Source: Orthonyx spaldingii (taxonomy: Eukaryota > Chordata > Aves > Passeriformes > Orthonychidae). Taken from it: DNA of 64,000 bases. Positions 1 to 13,020 of this stretch are shown here, in pieces. Below the pieces are notes generated by a model. It did no database searches and had not been told where the DNA came from. It saw nothing but the letters and a program-made list of their open reading frames with translations. Both the position numbers and the translations under genes were made by a program. How positions within the stretch are numbered: the stretch's first letter is position 1; the number at the start of each line of letters is the position of its first letter. The DNA is taken from assembly GCA_013397795.1 (NCBI GenBank), contig VZTJ01005217.1:539235-603234 (forward strand), in the 5' to 3' direction.

Positions 1-3000
1 AGGGACTAATAACCACTTATTTCCACCATCCTTCCTAGTCCTAAAAAGAGAAACTCAAGCAGCATCTAGTCCTGAGTAAAATACTTGTTCAAGTTTGGGT
101 TTAGTCAAAAACAGATACAGGTTTTTACTATGATTCCCTATTAAAGACGAACCATAGCAGTGGCTAATTTCTCTCTCTCTGTCTCACCTTTTCATCCTTT
201 CTGCACTTTTTAAAGGTGAGTAGAAACTTCAACCACTGCAGTTTCTTAGGACCAGTGAAGAAGGAGGTTTTGTTTCCTGATAAGCAGGAGAGGCGGGGAG
301 AAAGGCAAGAATATTCAAGAGAATGTATGGAGGAGAAAGGAGAAGGAAAATTATTGCATGAATAACAGATATGAAAGACTGTCTTGCAGCAAGGCCTGAT
401 TACTGTAACAGAGGCAGGATGGAGCTGGCATGTTCTTCCCAGGGTGGATCTCCATCCTGACAGGTCCAGTCTTGCCTCCAGAAGTGCACACAAACAACCA
501 CTGGAACACATGGATGGAGCTGAAGATGAGCAGATTAATTTTTTCTGTATACAGTTAATTTTATTATATTGAATTTGTCAATAACCTCTGCAATCCCCTC
601 CACCTGGAGTGCTCATTTTAACACGTGTGAGTGAGTTTTATCACCCTCTTGTGGAAAAATATGCAATTGTATCCATCAGAGGGTGCAGGAAGAAAAAGAA
701 GTGGGAGTAAGGAAGGCAGTGATAAGGAACAAGCAAAGAAGAAAACAGGAGAGGTATGGGCTGGGTGGAATAAAGGCAAAGTGAAGGAGAACCAAGATGA
801 CACAGTACCAACTCAACTTCCTCAAAAAGCTATCCCAAAAATGTTATTTGAAAACACCAAGAGAGCAAGCTGCCAAATTTACTCTCCCTTGGTAACACTG
901 ACAATATTCAGCAAATAAGTTTTGTTCTCTACAGTAATTCAAGTACTGTCTCAGCTGTAATCACCATCTTTTGCATTTCTGTTTCCACATAGATGGGAAA
1001 ACATCCTCTATAAACAGTTTTGAACCGTTAACCTTACATGAAATCAGAAAACACTAAATAGACTTTCTAATTTATACAGAGACTGCACGTAACATCTGTG
1101 TCCTGCTGTTGGAATGTGAAAGCAGAGAGCACGTGAGCATAACTTGCCAAGAAAACTAATGAAAGCTTATGCATTCACAGTACATCCTACTGAGTAACAT
1201 AAAGGAAAAATAAGAATATTTAATTCCTCTAAAATCTGAAATCATCCTTTCCTCAGTTCCTGACTGTCCACAGTATCATTTTGTAATATGAGAAATGTAA
1301 CTTGCAGTAGATTTCCTTTGCAACGCAATCCATATGACAAAAGCATTGAAAGCAACAAGCAAATTTGCTACCACCTACATTGTAAAACTTCAAAATCCAA
1401 GTTGAGTACAAGCACATGCAAAAAGAAAAAAAAAACCCAAGGAAGTCATAACAACATTAAACTCATGACACTGCAAAGAAGCACAGAAATCCCGAATAAC
1501 AAAAGCCCAACTCAGACTAGGTAGATACATCACAGGCACTATGAAAAAATACATCATACACAATGTATTCCTAAAACTTCCTGGAAACCTTCCAGGAATC
1601 CCACAGAAAACTACTGACCACATCCAACACAAACTATAGTTACTTCTCAATGACAATTAACATTTTTTCTGGTACTCCTCAAAGAGTTAACAACTCACTA
1701 ACAATTCTAATGACAGATCTCCTAAACGTTAGGAGAAAAGAATACCCAAAGAAATGCTTCCCCCATTACCCAAACTACATTTATGCCCAGCCACCCTTCG
1801 TAATGAAAAGCATAAAATGGATAACCATGCAACTTACATTTATTTCATTGTTTTAATCAAAATCTGACAGCAAAGAACTTCTCCTGACAACACACAATTT
1901 CAACTTAACCTTATTCCTTGTGATGGTATCTGATTTTTCAGAATAAAAATTGCTGTAACTGAGTACTTTATCATATCTCCTATTGGGGATCAAGTTCTAA
2001 AACTGATACTTTTACCAGCAGGGGCACACAAGTGCCAACATTTATTCATCACCCCTGAGATACCACTGATGGTTTACTTCAGCTTCTGCAAAATACGACC
2101 AAGGAAGGATGGCTGAACCTGCAACTCATGTTCTGCAAGAGATACACCTTTTCCAATGCATAAAAATCTTTAAAAATACCCTAATTATGCACAAACTTTT
2201 ATAATCATAACAGCAGACTGCTTGTCTCCACACCTCTTGTAACTCAGTTCTGAAGTCCAACATTAAGGTATCAGAACAAGCTCTTCAGCTCAGGGAACAC
2301 AAGAAGTTGCTGTTACAGAAGAGCTGGCACCATGTCCAATGATGTAAAACAGACTTTACAGCAATCTGATATTCTGATTTTTCTTTTAGGAAGCTGCCCA
2401 GAAATGATCCATTTCACTTTTTTGCCTTCTGCCCATTTAACCTGGTACAGCAAGTCTGCTGTATTATTTTCCTTCTCTGCCCCAGACTCCTGCAGATGCT
2501 ACAGGAAGGACCTTGCACTTCACACAGAAGGAAAATACCACAGTTAAGAATCTGTCATACATACTGGAAAGGAAGAACAGTGGTAAAAATCAATACAGGG
2601 AATAAATACAAAATAATTTTTATAAAATGCATTAAAAATGTTTAAGTGTTTTAAAATAAAATCTTAAACACTTAGTTTTCAAGAAGAAAATCAATGTAAC
2701 AGTTAATATCAGACATACTGTGACTTGAATAACAAACTTCATACAGGAAATTCAAAAATACACTGATACTGATGTGTATAATTTTGAAAATGTATATACT
2801 CTTAGATTTAATATAATTAGAAAAAATTACTGGTGAAAAACTTTCCATTACTGTGGATCACTGTTACTCCTGATCAAATTGATTCCCCTTTAGTTTGACT
2901 TCAAGACTTCACTGAAAACAGACAAAATTTTCACTCAAGTGCAACAACTCAGGGCACAAAAGTATTTTACACTGGTTCTTTGGCCAGCTGCCTTACCTTT

Positions 3001-4235
3001 TGAAACACTTGATAAAGATCCTCAGACTGTAGCTGCACTATTTTTTACTTGAAGCAGAAAACCACAGACACAGAAACTATCAACCCCACATAAATATCCA
3101 CCAGCACTTCAGATCTGCTGAACTAACTGTTGGAGAGGACACAGGATCAAGCACATCACTAAAATCAGGAGGAGGTGGAATGTTTCTAACAATCTGTTTT
3201 ACACTGTGGCCCCACAGACACTTGTCTCAGCAGATGAGAAGCCACACTGCTCCAGAACTTCTCAAAGTTCTGCCACCAGAAAAAAAACCCTCCTGTCACT
3301 GCACCTGCAACCAGACTGACAGAACCAGGGGGTTTCAAACTAAGAGGAACCCTGCCATATCCTGCTGAAAGAAGGTTCTAGTATTTTTCTAATAGATTTG
3401 CCTTAACCTTTTATGAAGCAATGTGTGCCCATTTGCTGATATTTGTGAATTATACAGTTACCAAGATCACAGTAAACCATAAATACCCACCCTACCAAAA
3501 CTCACTAAACTCCACAAGTCCTCTCCTCTGTTACTAAGGATTTTTGCCTGATTGAGCCAAAGAAACAGTAATAACTTGAATGAAAAAACTGTAGGTGAAA
3601 GGAAGTTACCCTGAACCTAAAAATAGTTGTGTGTCCTCCTCCCACTCCCCAGAAAGCATTAATGAAAGTGCTCTTTTCTCAGGGAGGCAGTAGCTTACAA
3701 TGGATGAATGTGAAAGGACTGCTGCCTTACTATAAAGCTCTAGCAATGAACAGAAGCAACATCCCGTTTTAAAAACAGAGAGAAAATTAAATAAACTCAA
3801 AACATAAACTTTATATAAGACATTAAATATATCTACATCTTATTTATATACACAGATATATTATACACATGTAATATACACAAACACAGATTTTATAAAT
3901 ACACACATAATTCCAGAGATATGGAAAATGTGCTCTTTCACAACAGTAAAGCTCCATACCATAATCAATTATAAAGGCAGCACTGTACTTCAACAATCAT
4001 GTGCACTATATAGAAAGAATTGCTTGGCTGAACCAGAACTTGTATTTGTTGAAGGTACTTCAGGAAAGGAATATAAAGGAGGTACTTATTACAGAAACAG
4101 GAGGTTCTATTACAGACCCATAGGGTTGCACTTGGGCACAGAAAAGAAAATGGCAATATTATTGGAAAGATAAGTGCTACTGGGAAACGTGATAAAGACA
4201 TACTGTACAAGTACAGACTGAAACCACAAGTTTTT

Positions 4236-4378
4236 CATGATGATGGCCAGGTTGGATGGGGCTCTGAGCAACCTAGTCTGTGGAAGGGATCCTTGTCCAT
4301 GGTACGGGGTTGGAACGAGATCATCTTTAAGGTTCCTTCCAACCCAAACCATTCTGTGACTCTGTGATTCTATGATAA
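4236..4378 (+). mobile_element. CR1 LINE 3' end fragment
   Basis: This is a short 3' fragment in sense orientation. It has the CR1 landmarks 'ccaggttggatggggct' and 'gagcaacctagtctg', then 'ccttccaacccaaacc', and ends in the ATTCTATGAT-type tail typical of CR1. It is heavily 5' truncated and inserted in the PPP2R5E intron, antisense to the gene. Confidence 0.88.
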
Positions 4379-4475
4379 AGTCTAAACATCCTGCAGAAAA
4401 TCATCTTGTGAAGAGTACAGAAATATATTTTACATAATTACAACTTACTTCACTTTAAAAATTATCAAAAAGAAA

Positions 4476-4495
4476 AAAGGAAAGGAAAGGAAAGG
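4476..4495. repeat. (AAAGG)n microsatellite
   Basis: About four copies of AAAGG follow an A-rich run. It is low-complexity sequence with no visible function. Confidence 0.8.
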
Positions 4496-7418
4496 TGGGA
4501 ATCATCATCACTGACCACCTCCAGAAGCCAGACTGAGAAATTCCAGAAGTAAAACAATTACACTGGAGGCTTCAAAAGCAATGCAAAGCAAAACAAAATC
4601 ACCTTCCCCCCAAAAAACCAAAAAATAACCCACCAACACCCTGACCATAGGAAAACTGCCAGTCCTAGAGGGACTCAGAAATGAATACAGGGAACTGACT
4701 GGAAACATTTGAAGACCAGGGCTAAGCTGAGAGAATTCCTCACCAACTGCACTTTCACTCACACACTGTTAAGGTAAGAGGGCATTTCTTTTACTTAACT
4801 TCAAATCAGCATTTCTACACCTGCCCATTCTCTACAGACGTTGGCCTACAAAACTACATTCCAAATGTTGGGCACAGTAACAAGCAATGAAAAAAAAAAA
4901 GAAAACTCCAGAATGTAATCAGTGTATTGCTCTTTCTAAACACCATCAAACAAATGCTTTTTAGAAACAACCAGAAACCTTTAAGATTATTGCAAATAAA
5001 ATTCTACAACCAATGGACATTAATTAATTAAAAAGAAAGTGTATACTCAAAAACTAACTGACAAGAACACAAAGAAAGTGAAGAAATTTATTACTTATGA
5101 CTAGAATATTGCTCATATTCATTTAAAAAAATTATATATGGGCTAAGTTCTTTCTTTTGAGATTGTGGCCCTGTTCCCAAATCTCATACAGAGATGGCCT
5201 ATTATGTCCAGATTTATATCAACCAGAATGGGCACAAAATTCCTAGAAATAGTTCCAGGATTCATCACTGATTATGTACATGCAGCAAAAACCGAGTTCC
5301 AGTGTTTCTTTCATGCAATAAATCAGGAGTCCTAAGATCTATTTCTAATTTTGTAAATAAAGCTGAATTTTATTTTGGGAAATCATAACCACTATGACCC
5401 TAAATTCCTGTTTATATATCAGGAGAAAGCATTTAGCTTAGTGATGTTATTAACAGTTTACTGATATTTGTATATCCTATATCTGTAAAACATTCCAAAT
5501 TTCTCCAAAGAAGAGTAGCACAGAGAAGATAAGCAGGCAGCTCCCATGGAAGTCAACAGAAAACAGAAGCTCTGCCTTTCTTCTTCTACAACTGAAATTA
5601 TAACTACTTGCCATATGAAGGGTTTTAGGTAGCATCTACAGGTCTGGAAAGATCAGACTTTTTTATGATAAATGAATATTTTAAAAATTCAGAAGTAACA
5701 GTATTTGAACAAGAAGGTGCACATCTTGCAGTTCTCAGTCAAGAGTCTTTTCGAATTGTTAGCATTTTTCACTACTTAGGAACTTCAGCATTTGACCTAT
5801 GGATAGGATTCATAAGAAAAGCTTATAATAAAATCTCAGCTATAGGGAAATAATTTAACGATCAAAAGCAAACAGCAACGGGAAAGAGATTTTTCCCTTT
5901 TTGACTATGCAATGCTCTTTTGTTGCCACTACACCAATTCTTTAATGCCATGGAAACTATCTGATAAATGTATTAGAAGCTCAATAAATTTCATAATATT
6001 GAGGTAGCAAAGCAATTGGTATTGTTGACAGAACTTCTGCTCTGAGCGGTTATTTTAAGGAGGAAAAATCATCTAAAAATAAAACTCATACTTTGAAATG
6101 TTTTCAAGAAAAATAGACAATAGTTGCAGAGAACATGAAAGCAACCTACACTAATTATATTAAATCATTGGAAAACGTGAAAGGGTGACAGGAAAAAAAA
6201 AATGCACCTTGAATTACAAAAATGGGATACAAATGATTTAACAATTAACAGTCTTACTTTTGGATGGTTTGCTTTGTCTAACTTCTGTATTTGTAATGAG
6301 GGCAAGGGGGATGGGAACAATGCTGTGAGTTACATCCAAGTTTTCTCTGCAGTTTCTCAGGATGCTAAATGAGCATTCATAAGGCACATGATGTTTTTAA
6401 TCTTCTGTATGTATGTTTTCATCCTCTGAACACTCCCCTACCGCTACAGACACCGTGCAGAAACACAAATGAACTCCTCCTCCCCCTCTTGCAGGTAATA
6501 CTGAAATTGCTCTGTTTTCACATGCCCAGCACTACAATATACTCTTTTTCCAGCCAAATGCTTTCTAACATTGCACTCCTGCTGATCCACCTCTAGAGAC
6601 TTCTAAGTAAAAAGAGCAGCTATACAAAATGAAAGCAAAATAGCCCTCCAATAAATAATACACCTATCCAATGCACCTACAATCCTATTTTCCTCTACAA
6701 AACAAGCACAATTTCAGGCACACCACAGACCTGGTTGGCAAACCTGGGAGGGATCTGACTGAGGCACATTGATGGAAGCACTCAATCCCAAAAAAGGACC
6801 TTTCCCAGGACTGCTCTGCCACAAGCCAGTTACCTCAGGCACCTGTCAGCCTGGGTGACACCAACAGCTTCTTCAAAATAAAGCCAAAATCCATCATGCA
6901 CTCCAAGATACGCCAGGGAAAAGCAGGCAACCCTCAAAAAAATGCATGTGAGAAATATACAGAAGAGCATATGCAAAATGCAATTGTATCACAACTCCCA
7001 TGTGCACCTCTCATCCCCTTCCTCTGCACTTGAAACAAAGGAGAAAATGCTGGGTTTAAAGTGTTATACTGGACAATACTCGTATTTTAAAAATTAGCTT
7101 CAAATCAGATTTAGTCACAATGCATTAAATAAAAATACAGTGAAATAATCTAAAAAGTTAAGTCTTTACTGTAGGCAAACCACAGGTTTTTGGCTTGTGG
7201 CTTTTGAAAGCCTGAACTCAACTCAGTGGAGCCTCAAAAGGAACACCTTATTTTCTAAATACATTAAATATTTGTTTACAAAATGATACCATACACTTTA
7301 AAAAAAGAAACCAGAGTAACAACTTCAGTTTTTTCTTCTGAAATGAGCAATACTGAAAATTCCAGTTGCTCTTATTGCATTTCCTAAATAGTAGCTTATC
7401 CTTCAGACTTGTATGCAG

Positions 7419-7464
7419 CATCGAAACATAGTATCCCTCCTATTTTTCATTCCCAAAATATTTT
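7419..7464. repeat. 46-bp dispersed duplicate, copy A
   Basis: This segment recurs at 14671-14716 with two mismatches. Here it sits in ordinary intronic sequence with no visible repeat around it. The second copy interrupts a CR1 element, so this copy is the more natural source. It is unique within the window apart from that partner. Confidence 0.8.
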
Positions 7465-8394
7465 TATTACCCAATGAACAACAACAAGGCTGACTTGTCT
7501 ATCTGTTTTTGCAATACAGGCGTGTATGCTCGCAGAAGGCAACAGACTGCATTAAAACACTACCAAAACAAGCCATTTCACTGTATGTGACTCTGCCCCC
7601 AGGGAGAGGAAGGAGAACAGATAAAATGTGACAGATGTGTAGTCACGTCACTTAATACACTACTGGAAGGTGCTCAAATCATTATGGTGACAGGCAGAGT
7701 ATAAAAACTTGCAAGGAATGGACCAAGCAGTTTCCTAGTTCTCTGTACACATGATTCTTGTAATCACAGAAGATACTGAAGGCCATAAAGTGCTGTTTGA
7801 GATAAGGCAGCCTGCCAATGTCAATACACAATATATTCATAAAAAAAACAAAACACCACCAGAAGGGAGCATAGCATGTATGTTTTTGTAAGCAAAACCC
7901 CTCCATCATCAAAACGAAATACATCTGATGAATATGAATTCAAGGTCTGTCCTCCAAAAATTTCCCATACTGAAATATTTCTGAAGAGGTTTAATTAAAT
8001 TTGAAATTTACCCAAACCAGGAAGCTTAGCACTTGTGCATCTCCAAACTAAGTTCAGTTTTCTGAGACTTTAAAAAGCGATTCTGCTGGTGTCTCTTCTC
8101 TATTTTGGTTTAAAAGACAAAATTTTCCAGGATAAAAGTGGAAATCATATGGTTACTGGACAGAAGTAATAGGACTGGTCACTTGTTTGAAGGCAAGTGT
8201 GAACCTAAGAGTTAAAAAATAATCAGGACTTTCATAAAATTGGTCAAGAAAAGCAGAAGAAAATTGTTTCCTCGCTTTTTCCAGACTTAACAATCCTGAA
8301 TGTTACCAATATTAATGTAGGTCAAGAATATTTCCAAACAGCAGCATGATTTTTAGCTCTCAGTGTCCCTTGAGCAGGGACCAACACCACTGCT

Positions 8395-8480
8395 GTTCAG
8401 AGAGACTGTTAGGCCCAAATCCCACAAATTAATCTGCACAGGTAGATCCCTGCGCCTCTGGGAATCCGCATTAGGGCAAC
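8395..8480. repeat. possible ancient amniote interspersed repeat
   Basis: The words 'ggcccaaatcccacaaatta', then 'atctgcacaggtag', and 'ccctgcgcct' resemble an old repeat I associate with turtle and crocodilian genomes. I cannot name the family with certainty. The match rests on memory of a consensus style, not on an alignment. Confidence 0.3.
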
Positions 8481-9018
8481 AAGGGAAAACTAACTCCCAG
8501 GATCACATTCTTAATTTGAAGCTGGACCACTGTAACTCATTATGACACTAATCATAAATGTCTCACCAACACTCTCTGCTCCCCATCTGTTTGTTTTATC
8601 TTATTATAGTTTTATATCTCAAGCCTCAGGACTGGCTACAGTAGTCAAATCAAGCAGCTGGACACGCCTGTGTTTCTACAACTCCAGGGTCTCACTGTTT
8701 TACTTATGCTTGTGCCCATGCCTGGCTTACTCCCTGAACTGGATCATAAAATAGAGTGAAATAATTACAACATCAATTTCTTCATTTGTACAAATATAAA
8801 TCTCAATGTTTTCCACTAATCCCATTGTTTAAGCCAAAGGATAAACTCTAGTCACCTTCTCAAGTGCAGCAACTAGCATGAAATAACCTGCATATCAAAA
8901 ATCACCTGGGAAAGTGTAAAAACTGAGCTTTAAAATTATTTCAAAGAAGTATTTGCTTCTTTATCATATTGTCACAAAGCAACAAAGAATTCAACAACAA
9001 AGAGAAAAAAAAAATAAT

Positions 9019-9130
9019 TCAGAGAATCATAGAATATCTTGAGTTAAAAGGAACCCACAGGATCATTGAAGTCCAACTCCTGGCCCTGCACAGGATCACC
9101 CAAAGAATCACAAATAACATTCATTGCAGA
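9019..9130 (-). mobile_element. CR1 LINE 3' end fragment (antisense)
   Basis: The sequence starts with 'agagaatcatagaatatct' and continues with 'aagtccaactcctggccctg' and 'cacaggatcaccc'. This is the reverse complement of a CR1 3' end. The element is in the same orientation as PPP2R5E and is strongly truncated. Its right border is unclear because the following sequence is diverged. Confidence 0.8.
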
Positions 9131-10523
9131 CTACAAAGTCAAATCCAGTGGCACCAACCAACCCTAAACTGAGAAATACTGAATCCAAGTCAGTCACCAC
9201 CAGGCACAGTGCAGGGAGGCTGGGTGCATCTTTCCTTTGACTCAGGATATTCCATCTGTGCATTCTTACAGGGAGCCCACAGAAAGAAGCCCATGATATT
9301 TTAATGACAACTCCACTAGAACTAGTCCTAGAATCCTACTTTTAATTAAAGACACGCATTAAGGCGAGAGATTTTTGTGTGGGGGTTGGTTTTGGGGGTT
9401 TTTTTTGCAACTACTGTATCCTTATGAAGTGGGGTTGAGAACTAACCAAAGTGCAGTTCCACATTTACTGTATATTTCAATACTCTGATGAACAAATTTG
9501 TCAAAGAAGGTAGATGAGAGAATGTGGGGAATATATTTGCCCAAAAAGGAAGAAAAGGGACAGACATAGTATTAAACTTATTAAACTCCCTATTTTCCAG
9601 AATTATCAGCCTATTTTAACTAATAGCAGAAATGAAGAATAGCAATGAAAATAATAGACAGAAGTAAATAAACCATTTGAAAAGTCTATGTTGAAGACTT
9701 CTGAAAGGTGATTTCCCCTTGCTCACCAGATAGACATTAATTCTGAGAGATGCTTTTGACCCCTGGATTTGTACCAAAATTCAGTGACAACTAGAATTTA
9801 GGGGAAGCATTCAAGATACCAGAGATACTGGCATCCTTTTAAGAGTAGTATGCTGGATCATACTTTTCCTTCTCAAATTAGAGGTTAAATCTGCCAGCAG
9901 AAACTCAACCAGAGCTGGGATATGCAAGATCTCAAAACAGTAGGGCCTTGCCTAAGACCAGACTGGCAGCATCTTTCCTCTTGGGAGGCTGCAGCTCATG
10001 GGACCTTTCCATTTCAAAATCCAGCAGAAGGCAGGACCCGGGAGCTGTCCATGCACAAATGGTGTGAGAGGGGGTCCCACCTCCTCTCTTGCAGTGGGGG
10101 CTGCAGTTGGCACCACTGTCACAGGGTACAGATCCACACATCATGGACAAGATACTAAAAACCAGCTTCCTTCTGCTCACAAGCCCATTCACCCTCACCA
10201 AAATTACTGCTGATTTATGTCAGCTGCTGAGGATTCACAAACCAAAACACTCTCAGGCAAAGCCTGAGTGCCTTGAAAATTAACATAATGGTACAGGTTA
10301 ACATCAGCATTTAAAACTTCCAAAAGTATTGCAAACAATTACCACACGCTCAAGTCAGAGATAAAATATTTTGTAGACCTTAAATACATGTATTTCTGGC
10401 ATGAAACATTTCTCAATGATGGCAGAATTTCCTTGCAATTTCTGACAATAGCACACTTTGATTTTAGAAGTTGGCTGTAGAGCAAAAATTGTTTTATTTA
10501 TTAAAAACTGTGCTTGAGCTTAC

Positions 10524-10680
10524 CTTTTAGCAGAGGCAGGGGAGTTAACTCGATAGGCTTGCCCTGAGACCTAAACTGGGAGGAGCTTTGTGACCTCTTC
10601 TGTCTGGCTTTTCTGACGGACTTCCGAGAAAATCCGTCTACTTTATCCACTGATGGAGGAGTAGTTGGTGCTGAGGACAT
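10524..10680 (-). CDS. PPP2R5E: PPP2R5E first coding exon (B56 epsilon N-terminus, partial)
   Basis: PPP2R5E encodes the B56 epsilon (B' epsilon) regulatory subunit of protein phosphatase 2A. It docks on the scaffold and catalytic subunits and directs them to substrates. The exon encodes 52 residues plus one extra base (phase 1). It begins [13 protein letters not shown], has a basic stretch [13 protein letters not shown] at about residues 19-31, and ends [12 protein letters not shown]. This agrees with the mammalian B56 epsilon N-terminus as I remember it. The start is the ATG at 10678-10680; an in-frame ATG further upstream lies past the acceptor, in intron. The exon runs 10524-10687, bounded by an acceptor (TTCCTTCAG just above 10687) and a donor (AAAAG|GTAAGC at 10523). 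The HEAT-repeat core is encoded by exons left of the window. Identity is near certain, and only this exon is visible. Confidence 0.96.
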
Positions 10681-10687
10681 ATCCCTA

Positions 10688-12995
10688 CTGAAGGAAAGCA
10701 CAGGTTAAAAATGTATTCCAAATGAGTGAAACGGGTAAAGATTAACCTAAATTTTCCAAGTATCTTCTTTCTGCACTACTCTCCTGTTGACAACTCACAC
10801 AGATGAAGTGTTAAGAGATCTAACCCACCTTATGGATAGAATAAACTTAATGGAACTTAATTATTAGTGTAGTAATTCCTCTTGCTTACTCTTCTATCTG
10901 TGTCTCCCATTTGCCAAAATTTCAGACCTAATGCTGACATCACTGCATTCAGAACTTTGTCAGAACAGAACTTCATACACCTGTAGATCTGACTGTAACT
11001 GTCAATTATTCATTCTTTGGGATGAAGTCATTTCAACTCACTCTGCAAAGGACCATTCGTGCTAAAGAATGGGTACACAAAAAGGTACAAATGGGTTTTT
11101 GGCATTAAGGTCACCCACATGCATAGGACAAAAAACACAGGACAGAAGAAAAATTCCATTTATTTGCCAGAGCTACATACAAGATTTTACAGAAATTTAA
11201 GAAAGTCTAGTAAAAAGTACTGCTATGTTTCACAATTTCTCTAACACTGACAAACTGTACATATTACTTCTTTATTCTCCATTTCAGGAACACTCAGTTA
11301 TTTTCCTGTGAGTCCCTTTATATGTAGTTATTCCATGTCTTGGCATTTCTGGATGACTGGCAGTGTGGTAGCTGTAACTGCTCTAAGGGCATGAGACAGA
11401 CAAGGTTTGCAGGGAGAGGCAGAGAGCCAGAAAAGGCTTCTGCAAGCAAAAGTTTGTTTGTTTCCCAACTTCAGCTGGCCTAAGCAATAGGCATTGCTTC
11501 TTCCTACAAAACCTGCCTTGGTGGTGCTCCTGCAGCTGATTCTGTACCACTAGCAAACACTGAATTAATGCATCCAGCTATTTTATTTACCAGCCTAGTC
11601 CTGTTTGTTAAAAAGGCCCATCAGAGCTTGATGAAATACATGAGTAATACTCAAGGGAACGGAGACAAGAGGAATTCAGGCCTACATGTTACAAGCAGCT
11701 CGGTGCAGAGTTAACTTCACCAGCATGTGCAGCTCCACTGAAATCAGCAGCCTCATCTGCATTAATGGCACGACCATTAAGGAGAGCAGCTCTGCTGATT
11801 TCGGCCAGGACAGACACCCGTGCAAAGTTAAGCACGGGCGCAAGCATTTGCAGGATCAGGGTCTCAGAACGTGTCCTTGGAAAGCATTACTCATCCTCAC
11901 TGTTGACTTCAATTACCAAAGTGACTCGGGTGCCACAAGAAGCTGATTCCACAACATGCAGAACACTTTCGAGTACTTATTATTTTTATTGAAATATTTG
12001 GTTGCTCATGTGCTTCACAGATTACTAAATCCACTGAAACAGGCATTATTTGGGTTTGTCTTTTGTAAGAAAAGCTTTCGAAAGCATGATTTGTTGCGAC
12101 AGTGTAAACAAGCTTCAAAAGATAAGAACTATTTAATGCAAAATTACATATAGGTGCACTAAATCTATCAAAAATGGAGTACAAACTCCATAGCATCTTC
12201 AAGGAAGCATGTGCAGCACCCAGAAGCTGAACTGTGCAGCTGGCACTACAATCATGAGAAAACCTTATTCCATCTTTTTGATTTCTCCTGAGGTATTCTT
12301 TCACTACCAGCTTAGGCTTTCTAAATATAAGATAGTATGAGCAATATGAACCTGTACCTTACACTGGTCTTGTTTATCATCCAGGCGAAAAAAAAATTAA
12401 AATGCCACTATCACCATGGCATTCAGGCCCCAGCCAAGATTAATAAATAAAAAAGTCAGATAAACTGGAATAGAATGGCCTGTACTTTAGTAACCCACTT
12501 CTAAGATTTCAACAGTCCGCCAAAAAACATACAAACACAAAGTTACCTGTTACATAAACCAAATTCTGAAAATATCAGTAAAAATATGTTCCCTAAACCT
12601 GAATCGGTTTGGCCCTATTTCATCTCATCAGAAAGCTTCCCCTCCTCATCACGTGCATCATTAAAGGGTAACCATCCCTGCAGAAATGTCTGCACGTTCT
12701 CTCCAAATTAAATTACAAAAATAATAATAATAATAATGGACAGCGACTAAAGTAGATCACTTAAACTGCAGGATCATTGTGTCAGCAAGGAGCTTTACTG
12801 ACACTTCTCTGCTGTAAATTTAGTAACAGTTTCCCTAACCTGCTTTATAAATTATTAAAATCTAATTCTAATTCAACAAGACTATATCCAGCCTAACAAC
12901 CTTACAGTAAACACTGATCTTTTTTTCGTCTCTCCAAATGAACATTCGCTGCCCTGCATACCCTATCATAGGGAAATACTCTGTTTCCACCAACA
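10688..12995 (-). other. PPP2R5E: PPP2R5E 5' intron between promoter and first coding exon
   Basis: This lies between the coding-exon acceptor at 10688-10689 and the CpG island. I infer it is the intron separating a non-coding first exon from the coding exon. It is mostly AT-rich unique sequence with an AAT trinucleotide run near 12720-12737 and a possible ancient repeat at about 11.7-11.9 kb. The first exon and its donor were not located and may be in the N gap. Confidence 0.65.
11690..11945. repeat. possible ancient amniote interspersed repeat, partly palindromic
   Basis: The segment contains 'ttaagcacgggcgcaagcat', 'ttgcaggatcagggtct', 'tgacttcaattacc', and an inverted pair around 'actgaaatcagcag' and 'ctgctgatttcgg'. 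These words resemble an old archosaur/turtle repeat with a 'gacttcaatggg' core and a 'tttgcaggatcggg' end. I cannot name the family. It could equally be a conserved non-coding element derived from such a repeat. Confidence 0.35.
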
Positions 12996-13020
12996 GTGGG
13001 GGGGAAGGGGGGCGGGGGGA
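12996..13020 (+). other. G-rich tract with quadruplex potential
   Basis: The plus strand has three G runs of six or seven separated by AA and C, at the left edge of the CpG island. The first run is long enough to supply two quadruplex tracts. The next 200 bases hold more G runs, up to the gap. Such sequence often defeats sequencing, which may explain the gap. Confidence 0.65.

Larger units (their letters stand above)
1..10523 (-). other. PPP2R5E: PPP2R5E intron after the first coding exon (partial)
   Basis: This AT-rich stretch lies downstream, in the minus-strand sense, of the splice donor at 10522-10523, so it is the intron following the first coding exon. It continues off the left edge. 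I looked on the minus strand for the next B56 epsilon exon and did not recognise one, although a short internal exon could be missed by eye. Recognisable contents are CR1 fragments near 4.3 and 9.1 kb, a short AAAGG repeat, an AT-rich patch at 3810-3910, and one half of a dispersed duplication at 7419-7464. The remaining sequence shows nothing I can name. Confidence 0.8.
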
